Assembly (NCBI GenBank): GCA_035565355.1
Contig: DATMSM010000051.1
Coordinates: 1 to 6,824 of the forward strand
DNA: 6,824 bases
Direction: 5' to 3'
From: Ga0074130 sp035565355
Lineage (GTDB): Bacteria; Pseudomonadota; Gammaproteobacteria; Burkholderiales; Rhodocyclaceae
Positions 5,630 through 6,824 of the stretch are shown here, piece after piece. Position numbers and translations under genes: made by a program. The notes beneath the pieces are model-generated. The model was not told the DNA's origin. It ran no database searches and saw only the letters and a list, made by a program, of their open reading frames with translations. How positions within the stretch are numbered: position 1 is the stretch's first letter; each line of letters begins with the position of its first letter.

Positions 5630-6824
5630 ATGCCTCTGATCATCGGAGTGCCAAGGGAGACTTTCGCCGGCGAAACCCGCGTCGCGACAGTCCCCGAGGT
5701 CGTACAGAAGCTCATCAAGCAGGGCTACCAGGTCGTCGTCGAATCCGGCGCCGGCAATCTTTCCAACATCAGCGACGATGAATATCGTGCCGCCGGCGCC
5801 GAAGTCCTCGGTGCCGCCGCCGACGTCTGGTCCAAGGCCGACATCATCTTCAAGCTGCGCGGCCCCAACGCCGAAGAAGTCGGTCTGCTGAAGACCGGCG
5901 GCACCCTGGTCAGCTACATCTGGCCGGCGCAGAATCCCGAACTGATGCAGCAACTGGCCGCCAAGCAGGCGACCGTGCTGGCGATGGACTCGGTGCCGCG
6001 TATCTCGCGCGCCCAGAAGATGGATGCCCTGTCCTCGCAAGCCAATATCTCCGGCTATCGCGCCGTGATTGAAGCCGCCAACGCCTTCGGCCGCTTCTTC
6101 ACCGGCCAGATCACCGCCGCCGGCAAGGTTCCGCCCGCCAAGGTCTTCGTGATCGGCGCTGGCGTGGCCGGTCTGGCTGCCATCGGCACCGCCGCCAACC
6201 TGGGCGCCATCGTACGCGCCAACGACACCCGCAAGGAAGTCGAAGACCAGATCGTCTCGATGGGCGGCGAGTTCGTCGCTGTTGACTACGAAGAAGACGG
6301 CGCCGGCACCGGCGGTTACGCCAAGGTCATGTCGGAAGGCTACCAAAAGGCCCAGCTGGAAGTGTTTGCCCAGCAGGCCAAGGAAGTCGACATCATCATC
6401 ACCACCGCCCTGATTCCGGGCAAGCCTGCACCGAAGCTGATCACCGCCGACATGGTCAAGTCCATGAAGGCTGGTAGCGTCATCGTCGACCTCGCTGCCG
6501 AACAAGGCGGCAACTGCGAGCTGACCGTTCCGGGCGAAGTCACCGTCGTGCATGGCGTAACCATCGTCGGCTACAAGGATCTGCCGTGCCGTCTGGCCAA
6601 GACTGCATCGACCCTGTACGCGACCAACCTGTTCCGCCTGTCGGAAGACCTGATCAAGACCAATAGCGTGGAACCGGCTGCCGAAAACGGTGCTGCCGCC
6701 ATCCACATGAACATGGAAGACGAGGTTGTTCGCGGCACCACCGTGATCAACCAGGGTGAAGTCACCTGGCCGCCCCCGCCGCCCAAGCTGTCGGCCGCAC
6801 CGGCTGCCGCCCCCAAGGCCGCGC
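5630..6824 (+). CDS. pntA: NAD(P) transhydrogenase alpha subunit PntA, cut by the right window edge
   Basis: This subunit of the membrane proton-translocating transhydrogenase carries the NAD(H)-binding domain I; with PntB the enzyme reduces NADP+ with NADH, driven by the proton gradient. 398 residues are visible. The N-terminal AlaDH/PNT domain (about 4-137) contains the loop RISRAQKMDALS, with Arg124, Gln129, Asp132 and Ser135 matching the Rhodospirillum rubrum residues 127/132/135/138. The Rossmann motif GAGVAG is at 176-181, with Asp199 ending the second strand, as expected for NAD. The mobile loop reads GYKDLP at 314-319, as in E. coli (GYTDLP). After TWPPPPP (379-385) the Ala/Pro linker resembles the one before the membrane helices of E. 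coli PntA (510 residues), so a fused membrane domain beyond the edge is expected. The frame is open to the window end. pntB probably follows. Confidence 0.95.
   Translation, partial: MPLIIGVPRETFAGETRVATVPEVVQKLIKQGYQVVVESGAGNLSNISDDEYRAAGAEVLGAAADVWSKADIIFKLRGPNAEEVGLLKTGGTLVSYIWPAQNPELMQQLAAKQATVLAMDSVPRISRAQKMDALSSQANISGYRAVIEAANAFGRFFTGQITAAGKVPPAKVFVIGAGVAGLAAIGTAANLGAIVRANDTRKEVEDQIVSMGGEFVAVDYEEDGAGTGGYAKVMSEGYQKAQLEVFAQQAKEVDIIITTALIPGKPAPKLITADMVKSMKAGSVIVDLAAEQGGNCELTVPGEVTVVHGVTIVGYKDLPCRLAKTASTLYATNLFRLSEDLIKTNSVEPAAENGAAAIHMNMEDEVVRGTTVINQGEVTWPPPPPKLSAAPAAAPKAA

Noticed and set aside
5600..6706. 368-codon minus-strand open frame opposite pntA
   Set aside because: It is a Gly/Asp-rich antisense shadow of pntA, whose reading frame carries complete family motifs and a strong ribosome site.

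Overview
The window is a 6.8 kb piece of GC-rich bacterial chromosome. Its proteins resemble those of Betaproteobacteria, perhaps Rhodocyclales or a relative; that placement is my judgement from protein style and cannot be proved here. No mobile elements, rRNA or tRNA genes, or CRISPR arrays were seen. Gene density is high and third codon positions are strongly G/C throughout.

Layout. (1) Positions 1-1154, minus strand: the ATPase (cut by the left edge) and the permease of an ABC importer of the tungstate (TupBC) type. They overlap by an ATGA start/stop junction, and their promoter region lies at about 1195-1245. No substrate-binding protein lies directly upstream. (2) Positions 1405-5391, plus strand: four closely packed genes with gaps of 7, 4 and 7 nt. 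They are aroG (class I DAHP synthase, first step of the shikimate pathway), a multi-pass GT-C glycosyltransferase of the ArnT/PMT type, a UbiA-superfamily prenyltransferase of the decaprenyl-phosphate phosphoribosyltransferase type, and a small Cys-rich protein that I do not recognise. (3) Positions 5392-5629: an intergenic region with a perfect TATAAT box preceded by a 13-nt palindrome. (4) Positions 5630 to the right edge, plus strand: pntA, the alpha subunit of the proton-translocating NAD(P) transhydrogenase, E. coli type, cut by the right edge.

How the genes could work together. Most of the window is core metabolism: aromatic amino acid synthesis, oxyanion uptake and NADPH supply. The part that stands out is the pair at 2486-4955. 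A UbiA enzyme of the DPPR-synthase type would attach phosphoribose to a polyprenyl phosphate. A GT-C enzyme of the PMT family uses polyprenyl-phosphate sugars as donors on the periplasmic face of the membrane. Together they could form the donor-making and donor-using ends of a pentose glycosylation route, as in mycobacterial arabinan synthesis. The middle steps (phosphatase and DprE1/DprE2-type epimerisation) are not in the window, so this is a hypothesis.
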